Source: Pseudomonadota bacterium (GTDB taxonomy: Bacteria > Pseudomonadota > Gammaproteobacteria > Burkholderiales > Burkholderiaceae_C). Taken from it: a DNA stretch of 64,000 nt. Under the pieces are notes generated by a model. The model did not search any database and was not told where the DNA came from. It saw nothing but the letters and a program-made list of their open reading frames with translations. A program made the position numbers and the translations under genes. Of the stretch, positions 1 to 7,814 are shown piece by piece (position 1 is the stretch's first letter; each line of letters opens with the position of its first letter). The DNA is taken from the NCBI GenBank assembly GCA_023387335.1, contig JAEWIF010000037.1, positions 4,568 to 68,567 on the forward strand, written 5' to 3'.

Positions 1-1
1 A

Positions 2-649
2 CACGCAGCGGAGCTCTCCGCTCCGGCCCGCGCACAACTTGAGCGCTATCGCGACCTGCAGCAGAAGGCCCTGCGCCTGAACCGCTGGATGGACGCCTAC
101 CAGGCTCCGCTGCAGGCCGGCGATCAGGCTGCCGAGCAGGCGCTGCTCAACTTTATCGAGCAGCTGGGCCTGCGCAGCGATCCGCTGTTGCCGCCGGCAC
201 AAGCCATGAAGGTGAACAACAACTGCCTGCGAGCCGAGAGTGTCGGTGGCGTGATCACACCGGTCATCATCGCCGCGGCCCAGTGCAAAGGTGGGGCTGC
301 CGAGACCTGGCTGACGGACGCCAATGGTCGCATTCGCAATGCCCAGCACCCGCAGCTGTGCCTTACCGACCGTGGTGGCAGCAGTGAAGTCGGCTTGAGC
401 GAATGCAACAGCAATGCCGATGCGCAGAGCTGGAATCTCGCCGCGCTGCCGCAGGTCAAGCGCGAGTCCCGCTGCCTGGATCTGAAGAACGGCTTCCTCA
501 GCGAAGGCCGAGGCACGCTCATCACTTACAACTGCACCAATGGTGGCAACCAGAAGTGGCAGGGCATCAGTCGCAACGACAACCTCCTGCTGCCGCTGCT
601 GCAGAACCGCAACCTGCAGCCGCTGCTGCGGCTGGCTGCCAAGCCCTGA
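2..649 (+). CDS. Ricin-type beta-trefoil lectin domain protein, C-terminal part (5' end outside window)
   Basis: The reading frame is open from base 2 with no stop, so this is the 3' end of a longer gene; an internal ATG at 89 is unlikely to be the start. The last ~125 residues look like a ricin B-type beta-trefoil lectin domain: repeated Cys-containing segments (NNNCLR, PQLCLTD, SRCLDLKNG, TYNCTNGGNQ) and the QxW-type motifs AQSWN and NQKWQG. Such domains bind sugars and often sit at the C-terminus of secreted hydrolases. The part before it is helical and Gln/Arg-rich and not recognised. The catalytic part, if any, is outside the window. The next gene is a GspC-like periplasmic protein, so a type II secretion link is possible but is inference. 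Confidence 0.7.
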   Translation, partial: HAAELSAPARAQLERYRDLQQKALRLNRWMDAYQAPLQAGDQAAEQALLNFIEQLGLRSDPLLPPAQAMKVNNNCLRAESVGGVITPVIIAAAQCKGGAAETWLTDANGRIRNAQHPQLCLTDRGGSSEVGLSECNSNADAQSWNLAALPQVKRESRCLDLKNGFLSEGRGTLITYNCTNGGNQKWQGISRNDNLLLPLLQNRNLQPLLRLAAKP

Positions 650-688
650 GGCAAAGGCCCGGTCGCCAGACGGCCGGGCCGACAGCCC

Positions 689-1135
689 ATGAGGCGCATC
701 TCCATTCTTCCCTCACGATTGCTGGCGGGCTTGCTGCTCATGAGCGGGCCGGCGGCTGCCGTCGAGCCCACGCATCTGGAGCTGCTGGGAATCTTCGCCA
801 GCTCCGACGAAGACCGCTCCACCGCCCTGCTGAGCGTGCCGGGGCAGGCGCCGCTGTTCGCACGCATCGGCCAACCGCTGCCGGGCGGCTTCAGCCTACA
901 GGCGATCACCCATGACCAGGTGCTGGTCACGCGCGACGGTCGGAGGTTTCGTCTGGTGCTGCAGAGCCGTGCGTCTGGCGCGGCGGAATCGCCACCTTTA
1001 TCTGCGCCGGCGCCCTCCGCCATGCCTTCAACCGAGCCCGCATCCGGCGCCTATGCGGACGCCTGCAACGCCATCGCGAGCTTCGACTCGGCGCAACGCG
1101 AAGAGCTGCAAAGCCTGGGTATCTGTGCCTGGTAG
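689..1135 (+). CDS. GspC/PulC-like homology-region periplasmic protein
   Basis: The 148-residue protein starts with a signal peptide (MRRISILP followed by a hydrophobic stretch ending near PAAAV). Residues ~29-93 resemble the periplasmic HR domain of type II secretion GspC: a LELLGIFAS strand, a GQPLPGG turn and VLVTRDGRRFRLVL. A Pro/Ser/Ala-rich linker and a short two-Cys tail (ADACNAI...LGICAW) follow. GspC normally links the inner-membrane platform to the secretin; here the domain stands alone without the usual cytoplasmic and transmembrane part. It lies 39 bases after the lectin gene and may be co-transcribed with it. The assignment rests on a short pattern and could also be another pilotin-like or SH3-like periplasmic protein. 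Confidence 0.5.
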   Translation: MRRISILPSRLLAGLLLMSGPAAAVEPTHLELLGIFASSDEDRSTALLSVPGQAPLFARIGQPLPGGFSLQAITHDQVLVTRDGRRFRLVLQSRASGAAESPPLSAPAPSAMPSTEPASGAYADACNAIASFDSAQREELQSLGICAW

Positions 1136-1667
1136 AGCCCGTGTTGGCGGCACAGGCTTACCGGATGCCCCGCATTCCCACCACCCCATCGGCGACAGCT
1201 CGCTCCATCTTCTCTTTCACGACGCTGCGCTTGGCGAAGGCAGGATCGGGGTGGCTGGACTACAAGGACTGAAGGGTTTCGAAGCCGTCACCGGCACCAA
1301 GGTCGGAGATGACCGGCACCGCTGACGAATACCACATCGATGGCGGGTCATTCATGATTCGCGCGCCGTGTCGTCACGCTGCAACCTTGTGCCAGGCGCG
1401 AGGCCAAAGGTGGCGCCGTCTGCAGCGATACCCGACGGACCGATGGTCATGCTCTGACTATCAGGTCGGAAGCAATCAATGATTTAAAACAGTTGTTTGA
1501 TTTTTTACAGGCTTGCAGAATGCCGCGCCGTAGCAGGCTCTTTTCTGCAGTACGGAAGGCAGGCTTCGCGTTTCGACCCCGTTCATCGAAACGGCGAACG
1601 GGTGGAATAGCTCGCCAGGGCCGCGCTCGCCGCACCCTGGTAAAGATCACGCAGGAGAACAACTACA
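1136..1667. other. 532-nt gap upstream of pntAA, no convincing gene
   Basis: No reading frame here has convincing coding character. The minus strand from about 1450 to 1150 holds short interrupted open stretches that could be remnants of a gene, but I recognise no family. The segment 1470-1520 is clearly AT-richer than the rest of the window and is a plausible promoter zone for pntAA. The pntAA ribosome binding site, AGGAGAA, lies about 10 bases before its ATG. Confidence 0.5.
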
Positions 1668-2786
1668 ATGCATATCGGTGTTCCTCTCGAAACCCGACCC
1701 GGAGAAACGCGCGTTGCCGCGACTCCGGAAACCGTCAAGAAGCTGATCGGCCAAGGGCATCAGGTCACCGTGCAACGTGGCGCAGGCGTACAGGCCAGCG
1801 TCCCTGACAGCGCCTACGAGGCTGCTGGCGCGACCATCGGCGATGCCGCAGCGGCGTTCGCAGCAGAGATCCTGCTGAAGGTGAACGCACCGAACGAAAC
1901 CGAACTGGCGCAGATGCAGCCAGGCACGGTGTTGATCGGCATGCTCAACCCCTTCGACAACGACAACATCGCACGCATGGCCGAACGCGGCATCACCGCC
2001 TTCGCCCTGGAGGCGGCGCCGCGTACCTCGCGCGCGCAGAGCCTCGACGTGCTGTCCTCGCAGGCCAACATCGCCGGCTACAAGGCCGTGATGATCGCGG
2101 CCGACCGCTACCAGCGCTTCTTCCCGATGCTGATGACGGCGGCCGGCACGGTGAAGGCCGCGCGCGTCGTGATCCTGGGCGTCGGCGTGGCGGGCCTGCA
2201 GGCCATCGCCACCGCCAAGCGGCTGGGCGCGGTGATCGAGGCTTCGGACGTGCGTCCTTCGGTGAAGGAGCAGGTCGAGTCGCTGGGCGCCAAGTTCATC
2301 GACGTGCCCTACGAAACGCAGGAAGAAAAGGAAGCCGCCGAAGGCGTGGGCGGCTACGCCCGCCCGATGCCGCAGAGCTGGCTGGACCGCCAGAAGCTCG
2401 AAGTGGCCAAGCGCGTGGCGCAGGCCGACATCGTGGTCACCACCGCGCTGATCCCCGGCCGCGCGGCGCCCGTGCTGGTCACCGAGGAAATGGTGAAGGC
2501 CATGAAGCCCGGCTCGGTGATCGTCGACCTGGCCGCGCCGCAGGGCGGCAACTGCCCGCTGACCGAACCTGGCCGCACGGTGGTCAAGCACGGCGTGACG
2601 CTGGTGGGCGAGACCAACCTGCCCGCGCTGGTGGCGGCCGACGCCTCGTCGCTGTACGCGCGCAACGTGCTGGACTTCCTCAAGCTCATCGTCGGCAAGG
2701 AAGGCCAGCTGAACATCGACCTGGAAGACGACATCGTGGCCGCCTGCCTGATGGCCAGGGACGGCGAAGTGAAGAGGAAGACCTGA
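1668..2786 (+). CDS. pntAA: Proton-translocating NAD(P) transhydrogenase, subunit alpha part 1
   Basis: The NAD(H)-binding peripheral subunit (domain I) of the membrane transhydrogenase, which couples hydride transfer from NADH to NADP+ to proton entry and supplies NADPH. The 372-residue length fits the split alpha1 form. The start MHIGVPLET and GETRVAATPETVKKL are typical of the family, and the nucleotide-binding loop VILGVGVAGLQAIATAKR lies at about residues 167-184. It is followed two bases later by pntAB and then by pntB, forming a three-gene operon. The first ~120 codons use a looser codon choice and look pseudomonad-like from memory, while the rest looks Comamonadaceae-like; see the finding on the junction. 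Confidence 0.95.
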   Translation: MHIGVPLETRPGETRVAATPETVKKLIGQGHQVTVQRGAGVQASVPDSAYEAAGATIGDAAAAFAAEILLKVNAPNETELAQMQPGTVLIGMLNPFDNDNIARMAERGITAFALEAAPRTSRAQSLDVLSSQANIAGYKAVMIAADRYQRFFPMLMTAAGTVKAARVVILGVGVAGLQAIATAKRLGAVIEASDVRPSVKEQVESLGAKFIDVPYETQEEKEAAEGVGGYARPMPQSWLDRQKLEVAKRVAQADIVVTTALIPGRAAPVLVTEEMVKAMKPGSVIVDLAAPQGGNCPLTEPGRTVVKHGVTLVGETNLPALVAADASSLYARNVLDFLKLIVGKEGQLNIDLEDDIVAACLMARDGEVKRKT

Positions 2787-2788
2787 TC

Positions 2789-3097
2789 ATGGAAGTCAGC
2801 CACACCATCACCAACCTCATCATCTTCGTGCTGGCGATCTACGTCGGCTACCACGTCGTCTGGACCGTCACGCCGGCGCTGCACACGCCGCTGATGGCCG
2901 TGACCAACGCGATCTCCGCGATCGTGGTGGTCGGCGCCATGCTGGCCGCGGCGCAGACCGAGACCTGGGCCGGCCGGACCATGGGCATCCTGGCCGTGGC
3001 GCTGGCGGCGGTGAACATCTTCGGCGGCTTCCTCGTCACGCGGCGGATGCTGGAGATGTTCAAGAAGAAGGATCGCAAGGCGGAGGCCGGCAAATGA
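2789..3097 (+). CDS. pntAB: NAD(P) transhydrogenase, subunit alpha part 2
   Basis: A 102-residue membrane protein with three to four hydrophobic segments (ITNLIIFVLAIYVGYHVVW, then ALMAV...AIVVVGAML, then GILAVALAAVNIFGGFLV) and a basic tail ending KKKDRKAEAGK. It matches the small membrane half of the alpha subunit (part of domain II) in split transhydrogenases. The gene starts two bases after the pntAA stop, so translation is probably coupled. An 85-base spacer with a repeat-like sequence separates it from pntB. Confidence 0.93.
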   Translation: MEVSHTITNLIIFVLAIYVGYHVVWTVTPALHTPLMAVTNAISAIVVVGAMLAAAQTETWAGRTMGILAVALAAVNIFGGFLVTRRMLEMFKKKDRKAEAGK

Positions 3098-3182
3098 GCG
3101 CAGCGCAGAACCGCTTCAAGCAAGCGAAGGCCCCCTCGGGGGGCAGCGCAGCACACGAAGTGACAAGCGTGGGGGCCCACCA
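3098..3182 (+). repeat. Intergenic repeat-like element between pntAB and pntB
   Basis: The spacer contains a GCCCCCTCGGGGGGC-type palindrome followed by CACACGAAGTGACAAGCGTGGGGGCC. From memory, near-identical spacers occur at many intergenic sites in Comamonadaceae genomes, so this is probably a copy of a dispersed short repeat. I saw no second copy in this window. The spacer separates two subunit genes that would otherwise be tightly spaced. The hairpin has no T-tract, so it need not stop transcription. Confidence 0.5.
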
Positions 3183-4610
3183 ATGAGCATGAACGTCGTC
3201 ACGCTGCTGTACCTGGCGGCCTCGGTCTGCTTCATCCAGGCGCTCAAGGGCCTGTCGCATCCGACCACCTCGATCCGCGGCAACCTGTTCGGCATGGTCG
3301 GCATGGCCATCGCCATGCTCACCACCGCGGCGCTGATCGTCGAACTCTCCGGCGGCGCCGGCCGCGGGCTGGTGTGGGTGCTCATCGGCCTGGTGGTCGG
3401 CGGCGCTTACGGCGCCTACCGCGCCAAGACGGTCGAGATGACCAAGATGCCGGAGCTGGTGGCGTTCTTCCACAGCATGATCGGCCTGGCCGCGGTGTTC
3501 ATCGCCGTGGCCGCGGTGCTGGAACCTTCGGCGCTGCTGCAGGGCCTGCCGCGCGGCGAACCGATCCCGACCGGCAACCGGCTGGAGCTGTTCCTCGGCG
3601 CGGCCATCGGCGCGATCACCTTCAGCGGCTCGGTCATCGCCTTCGGCAAGCTCTCGGGCACCTACAAGTTCCGCCTGTTCCAGGGCGCGCCGGTGGTCTT
3701 CGCCGGCCAGCACATGCTGAACCTGGTGCTGGGCCTGGTGACCATCGCGCTCGGCCTGGTGTTCACCTTCACCGGCAACTGGGCCGCGTTCTTCGCGATG
3801 CTGGCGCTGTCGTTCGTGATGGGCGTGCTGATCATCATCCCGATCGGCGGCGCCGACATGCCGGTGGTGGTGTCGATGCTCAACTCGTACTCGGGTTGGG
3901 CGGCGGCGGGCATCGGCTTCTCGCTGAACAACAGCATGCTGATCATCGCCGGCTCGCTGGTGGGCAGCTCGGGCGCGATCCTGAGCTACATCATGTGCAA
4001 GGCGATGAACCGCTCGTTCTTCAACGTCATCCTGGGCGGCTTCGGCGGCGAAGCGGGCCAGGCGGCGACGGGCGGCGCGGTGCAGCGCAGCGTCAAGAGC
4101 GGCAGCGCGGACGACGCGGCCTTCATCCTGGGCAACGCCGAGACCGTGGTCATCGTGCCGGGCTACGGCCTGGCGGTGGCGCGCGCGCAGCACGCGGTCA
4201 AGGAACTGGCCGAGAAGCTCACGCACAACGGCATCACGGTGAAGTACGCCATCCACCCGGTGGCCGGCCGCATGCCGGGCCACATGAACGTGCTGCTGGC
4301 CGAAGCGGAAGTGCCTTACGACCAGGTGTTCGAGATGGAGGACATCAACGGCGAGTTCGGCCAGGCCGACGTCGCCATCATCCTGGGCGCCAACGACGTG
4401 GTGAACCCGGCCGCGCTGCAGAAGGGCAGCCCGATCTACGGCATGCCGATCCTGGAGGCCTACAAGGCCAAGACCGTGATCGTGAACAAGCGCTCGATGG
4501 CCGCCGGTTACGCCGGTCTCGACAACGAGCTGTTCTACATGGACAAGACCATGATGGTCTTCGGCGACGCGAAGAAGGTCGTCGAGGAGATGGCCAAGGC
4601 CATCGAATAG
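3183..4610 (+). CDS. pntB: NAD(P) transhydrogenase, subunit beta
   Basis: A 475-residue subunit carrying the remaining membrane helices (about residues 1-260; many hydrophobic segments such as LLYLAASVCFIQALKGL) and the NADP(H)-binding domain III at the C-terminus. The domain III fingerprint IVPGYGLAVARAQHAV lies near residue 322, followed by YAIHPVAGRMPGHMNVLLAE and GANDVVNPAA. With PntAA and PntAB it forms the inner-membrane proton-translocating transhydrogenase. The length is normal for the family. A GC-rich inverted repeat without a T-tract follows the stop codon. Confidence 0.96.
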   Translation: MSMNVVTLLYLAASVCFIQALKGLSHPTTSIRGNLFGMVGMAIAMLTTAALIVELSGGAGRGLVWVLIGLVVGGAYGAYRAKTVEMTKMPELVAFFHSMIGLAAVFIAVAAVLEPSALLQGLPRGEPIPTGNRLELFLGAAIGAITFSGSVIAFGKLSGTYKFRLFQGAPVVFAGQHMLNLVLGLVTIALGLVFTFTGNWAAFFAMLALSFVMGVLIIIPIGGADMPVVVSMLNSYSGWAAAGIGFSLNNSMLIIAGSLVGSSGAILSYIMCKAMNRSFFNVILGGFGGEAGQAATGGAVQRSVKSGSADDAAFILGNAETVVIVPGYGLAVARAQHAVKELAEKLTHNGITVKYAIHPVAGRMPGHMNVLLAEAEVPYDQVFEMEDINGEFGQADVAIILGANDVVNPAALQKGSPIYGMPILEAYKAKTVIVNKRSMAAGYAGLDNELFYMDKTMMVFGDAKKVVEEMAKAIE

Positions 4611-4734
4611 AAGTCCGCGCGCGGGGCGGTCCTTCTAGAGCGGCCGCCCCACTCAACCTCAGGGAAAACAGCGAGTCCGCCGGTTGGGCTTGGCGCACAA
4701 TGCTGCGCGTCGCCAGAACACAAGAGGAGACAGC

Positions 4735-6432
4735 ATGGACATGAGCCCGCCCGCCGACGCGAAGCGTCCCTGGCTGAATGCCTATCCGCCGGGCGTGCCG
4801 GCCGAGATCGACGCGTCGCAGTACCAGTCGCTGGTGCAGCTGATGGAGGAGAGCTTCCGCAAGTTCGCGGACCGTCCGGCCTACAGCTTCATGGGCAAGG
4901 AGGTCGGCTACGCGCAGATCGACACGATGAGCAAGGCGCTGGCGGCCTACCTGCAGAGCCTGGGCCTCACCAAGGGCGATCGCGTGGCGATCATGATGCC
5001 CAACGTGCCGCAGTACCCGGTGGCGGTGGCCGCCATCCTGCGCGCCGGCCTGGTGGTGGTGAACGTCAACCCGCTGTACACGCCGCGCGAGCTGGAGCAC
5101 CAGCTCAAGGACTCGGGCTCCAAGGCCATCATCATCATCGAGAACTTCGCGCGGACGCTGCAGCAGTGCATCGCGGCCACGCCGGTCAAGCACGTGGTGC
5201 TGGCCACCATGGGCGACATGCTCGGCATGGTCAAGGGCGGCCTGGTCAACTACGTGGTGCGCAAGGTCAAGAAGATGGTGCCGGCATACGAGCTGCCGGG
5301 CGCCGTGCGCTTCAACGAAGCCGTGTCGCGCGGCTCGCGCGCCACGCTGCGGCCGGTGGACACCCGGCCCGATGACGTCGCCGTGCTGCAGTACACCGGC
5401 GGCACCACCGGCGTTTCCAAGGGCGCGGTGCTCCTGCACCGCAACGTCATCGCCAACGTGCTGCAGTCCGAGGCCTGGAACCAGCCGGTGATGGGCAAGG
5501 TGCCGGCGGGCGAGCAGCCCACGTCCGTGGTGGCGCTGCCGCTGTACCACATCTTCGCGTTCACCGTGAACATGATGCTGGGCATGCGCACCGGCGGCAA
5601 AGGCATCCTGATCCCGAATCCGCGCGACCTGCCGGCGGTGCTCAACGAGCTTTCGAAGCACACCTTCCACAACTTCCCGGCGGTGAACACGCTCTTCAAC
5701 GGCCTGGCCAACCATCCGGACTTCGGCAAGGTCAACTGGAGCAACCTGAAGGTTTCGGTCGGTGGCGGCATGGCGGTGCAGGGCGCGGTGGCGCAGAAGT
5801 GGCTGCAGAAGACGGGCTGCCCGATCTGCGAGGGCTATGGCCTGTCCGAGACTTCGCCCTCGGCCAGCTGCAACCCGGTCACCAGCACCGAGTACACCGG
5901 CACCATCGGCGTGCCGCTGCCGTCCACGCTGATGAAGTGCATCGACGACGATGGCCGCGAAGTGCCCGTGGGCCAGCCCGGCGAGATCGCGATCAAGGGC
6001 CCGCAGGTGATGGCGGGCTACTGGCAGCGTCCCGACGAGACCGCCAAGGTCATGACGGCCGACGGCTTCTTCAAGAGCGGCGACATCGGCATCATGGACG
6101 AGCGCGGCTACTTCAAGATCGTCGACCGCAAGAAGGACATGGTTCTCGTGTCCGGCTTCAACGTGTACCCGAACGAGGTCGAGGACGTGGTCGCCAAGCT
6201 CGACGGCGTGCTTGAATGCGCGGCGGTGGGCGTGGCCGACGACAAGACCGGCGAGGCCGTGAAGCTGGTCGTCGTGAAGAAGGACCCCGCCCTCACCGAG
6301 GAGCAGGTGCGCCAGTACTGCCACGACAACCTCACCGGCTACAAGCGGCCCCGGGTGATCGAGTTCCGCACCGACCTGCCCAAGACGCCGGTGGGCAAGA
6401 TCCTGCGTCGCGAGCTGCGCGACAAGAAATAG
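4735..6432 (+). CDS. fadD: Long-chain fatty acid--CoA ligase
   Basis: An acyl-CoA synthetase of the ANL superfamily; it activates fatty acids with ATP and CoA for beta-oxidation or lipid synthesis. I chose ATG 4735 because AGGAGA lies just upstream and the protein then begins MDMSPPADAKRPW; an upstream in-frame start at 4684 has no such site. In the 565-residue protein the P-loop YTGGTTGVSKG lies near residue 220, YGLSETSPSASCNP in the centre, the signature GDIGIMDERGYFKIVDRK near residue 445, and the C-terminal catalytic lysine in TPVGKILRRE near residue 551. It is followed 17 bases later by a nucleosidase gene. Confidence 0.92.
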   Translation: MDMSPPADAKRPWLNAYPPGVPAEIDASQYQSLVQLMEESFRKFADRPAYSFMGKEVGYAQIDTMSKALAAYLQSLGLTKGDRVAIMMPNVPQYPVAVAAILRAGLVVVNVNPLYTPRELEHQLKDSGSKAIIIIENFARTLQQCIAATPVKHVVLATMGDMLGMVKGGLVNYVVRKVKKMVPAYELPGAVRFNEAVSRGSRATLRPVDTRPDDVAVLQYTGGTTGVSKGAVLLHRNVIANVLQSEAWNQPVMGKVPAGEQPTSVVALPLYHIFAFTVNMMLGMRTGGKGILIPNPRDLPAVLNELSKHTFHNFPAVNTLFNGLANHPDFGKVNWSNLKVSVGGGMAVQGAVAQKWLQKTGCPICEGYGLSETSPSASCNPVTSTEYTGTIGVPLPSTLMKCIDDDGREVPVGQPGEIAIKGPQVMAGYWQRPDETAKVMTADGFFKSGDIGIMDERGYFKIVDRKKDMVLVSGFNVYPNEVEDVVAKLDGVLECAAVGVADDKTGEAVKLVVVKKDPALTEEQVRQYCHDNLTGYKRPRVIEFRTDLPKTPVGKILRRELRDKK

Positions 6433-6449
6433 CTTTCGCGGCGCCAGCC

Positions 6450-7142
6450 ATGCGGACGGCCATCGTCTCCGCCATGCACGAGGAGTTGTCCGCCGTGCTG
6501 GCCCTGATGCCGGACGAAGCGAAGCAGGTCGCCGCCGGCCGCGAGTTCTGGGTCGGCCACCTGCACGGTCGTGAAGTGGTGGCGGTGCTGTCGCGCATCG
6601 GCAAGGTGGCCGCGGCCACCACCGCGGCCGTGCTGATCGAGCGCTTCGGTGTGGCCGAGATCGTGTTCACCGGCGTGGCCGGGGGGCTCGGTTCCGGCGT
6701 CGCGGTCGGCGATGTGGTCGTCGCCGACTCCTTCCTGCAGCACGACCTGGACGCCTCGCCGATCTTCCCGAAGTACGAAGTGCCGCTCTACGGCACGAGC
6801 CGCTTCGCATCCGATCCCGCATTGACCGAGCGCCTGGCCACCGCCGTCCGGCGTGCATTGCCCGACCAGCGCCTGCACCGCGGCCTGGTGGTCAGCGGCG
6901 ACCGCTTCGTCTCCACCGACGCCGAATGCCGCGCGCTGCGTTCGGCGCTGCCCGACGCGCTGGCGGTGGAGATGGAAGGGGCGGCCGTGGCCCAGGTCTG
7001 CCACGACTTCGGCGTGCCGTTCGCGGCGGTGCGCACCATCTCCGATCGCGCCGACGACGAAGCCGACGTGGATTTCGCGCGATTCGTGCGCGAGGTCGCC
7101 AGCCGCCACAGTGCGGCCATCGTCCAGGCCCTGCTGGCCTGA
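6450..7142 (+). CDS. mtnN: 5'-methylthioadenosine/S-adenosylhomocysteine nucleosidase
   Basis: A 230-residue purine-nucleoside phosphorylase-fold enzyme that hydrolyses MTA and SAH in methyl-donor salvage. The N-terminal MRTAIVSAMHEEL carries the conserved acidic residue. The glycine-rich VFTGVAGGLG, the substrate-binding AVEMEGAAVAQV and the catalytic aspartate in TISDRADDEADVDF are all visible. ATG 6450 is the first start after the fadD stop and gives the expected N-terminus. Other nucleosidases of this fold, such as futalosine or adenosylhopane enzymes, are less likely given the EMEG and ISD motifs. Confidence 0.88.
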   Translation: MRTAIVSAMHEELSAVLALMPDEAKQVAAGREFWVGHLHGREVVAVLSRIGKVAAATTAAVLIERFGVAEIVFTGVAGGLGSGVAVGDVVVADSFLQHDLDASPIFPKYEVPLYGTSRFASDPALTERLATAVRRALPDQRLHRGLVVSGDRFVSTDAECRALRSALPDALAVEMEGAAVAQVCHDFGVPFAAVRTISDRADDEADVDFARFVREVASRHSAAIVQALLA

Positions 7143-7146
7143 AGCT

Positions 7147-7809
7147 TCAGCGGTCGAATTCGCGGGTCAGGCCGACGGTCCAGGACGACTCGCCGTCGCC
7201 ACGCCGCTTCACCGCGCGGCTGACGTCGACGAGCCAGTCCCTGGCCGGTGTCCAGCGCAGGGCCGCGCGCACGAAGTGGCCCCCCTCCTGCCGGTAGCGC
7301 TCGGCCGCCAGCTGCCAGGCGCCACCGCCGGGCGTCCAGTCGAACGCCACGCCGCCGCGCGAGAGGTCTTCGCCGCCATACACGAAGTCGCGCCCGAGGT
7401 TGCCGTGCAGCCGCACGTTGCCGATCGGCGACCAGGTCAGCAGGGCGCTGGCCGTCGTGCCCTGCAAGCGCGGTCGCGCATGCGCCTGCCAGCCGGGGGC
7501 AACGGAAAGGCCTGCGCCGAGGCCGGGAGCGACCTCGGTGGCCCACTTGACGCTCAGCGAATGGCCCGCGGTCGAGGCGCCGTCCTGGCGCTGGGGCTCG
7601 GTGGCCGCGCCCAGCTCCACCGATCCGACGCCGCAGGCACCTCCCAGGTGCAGCAGCCGTCCGGAACCCGAAGAGCGCTCGTGCCAGCTCTCGATCTTGC
7701 AGCGCCCGTCTTCCATCACCTCGGCATCGTCCACCGCATGGTGGCCGCCGGCGGCATGGGCGGCGACGAAAGGGAGTGCCAGGGAGGTGAACAGTACGGA
7801 TCGCAGCAT
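7147..7809 (-). CDS. Exported protein with outer-membrane beta-strand character, function unknown
   Basis: I do not recognise the family. From ATG 7809 the 220-residue product begins with a clear signal peptide (MLRSVLFTSLALPFVAAHAA) followed by a His-rich AGGHHAV. The rest alternates polar and hydrophobic residues with regular Gly and aromatic positions (LLTWSPIGNVRLHGNLGRDF, WTPGGGAWQLAAERY, VRAALRWTPARDWLVDVS, SSWTVGLTREFDR), which suggests a small beta-barrel or beta-sandwich at the outer membrane. It starts five bases after the corA stop on the same strand, so the two are probably one transcript; a link to metal transport is only contextual. Confidence 0.6.
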   Translation of the reverse strand: MLRSVLFTSLALPFVAAHAAGGHHAVDDAEVMEDGRCKIESWHERSSGSGRLLHLGGACGVGSVELGAATEPQRQDGASTAGHSLSVKWATEVAPGLGAGLSVAPGWQAHARPRLQGTTASALLTWSPIGNVRLHGNLGRDFVYGGEDLSRGGVAFDWTPGGGAWQLAAERYRQEGGHFVRAALRWTPARDWLVDVSRAVKRRGDGESSWTVGLTREFDR

Positions 7810-7814
7810 GTCGC

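Noticed and set aside
1150..1450. Possible decayed gene on the minus strand upstream of pntAA
   Set aside because: Only short interrupted frames with no recognisable family; not enough to call a pseudogene.
4378..6324. A 648-codon open frame on the minus strand opposite fadD and pntB
   Set aside because: The product is Arg/His/Ala-rich low-complexity sequence with no family motif; it is the mirror of two clear genes in high-GC DNA.
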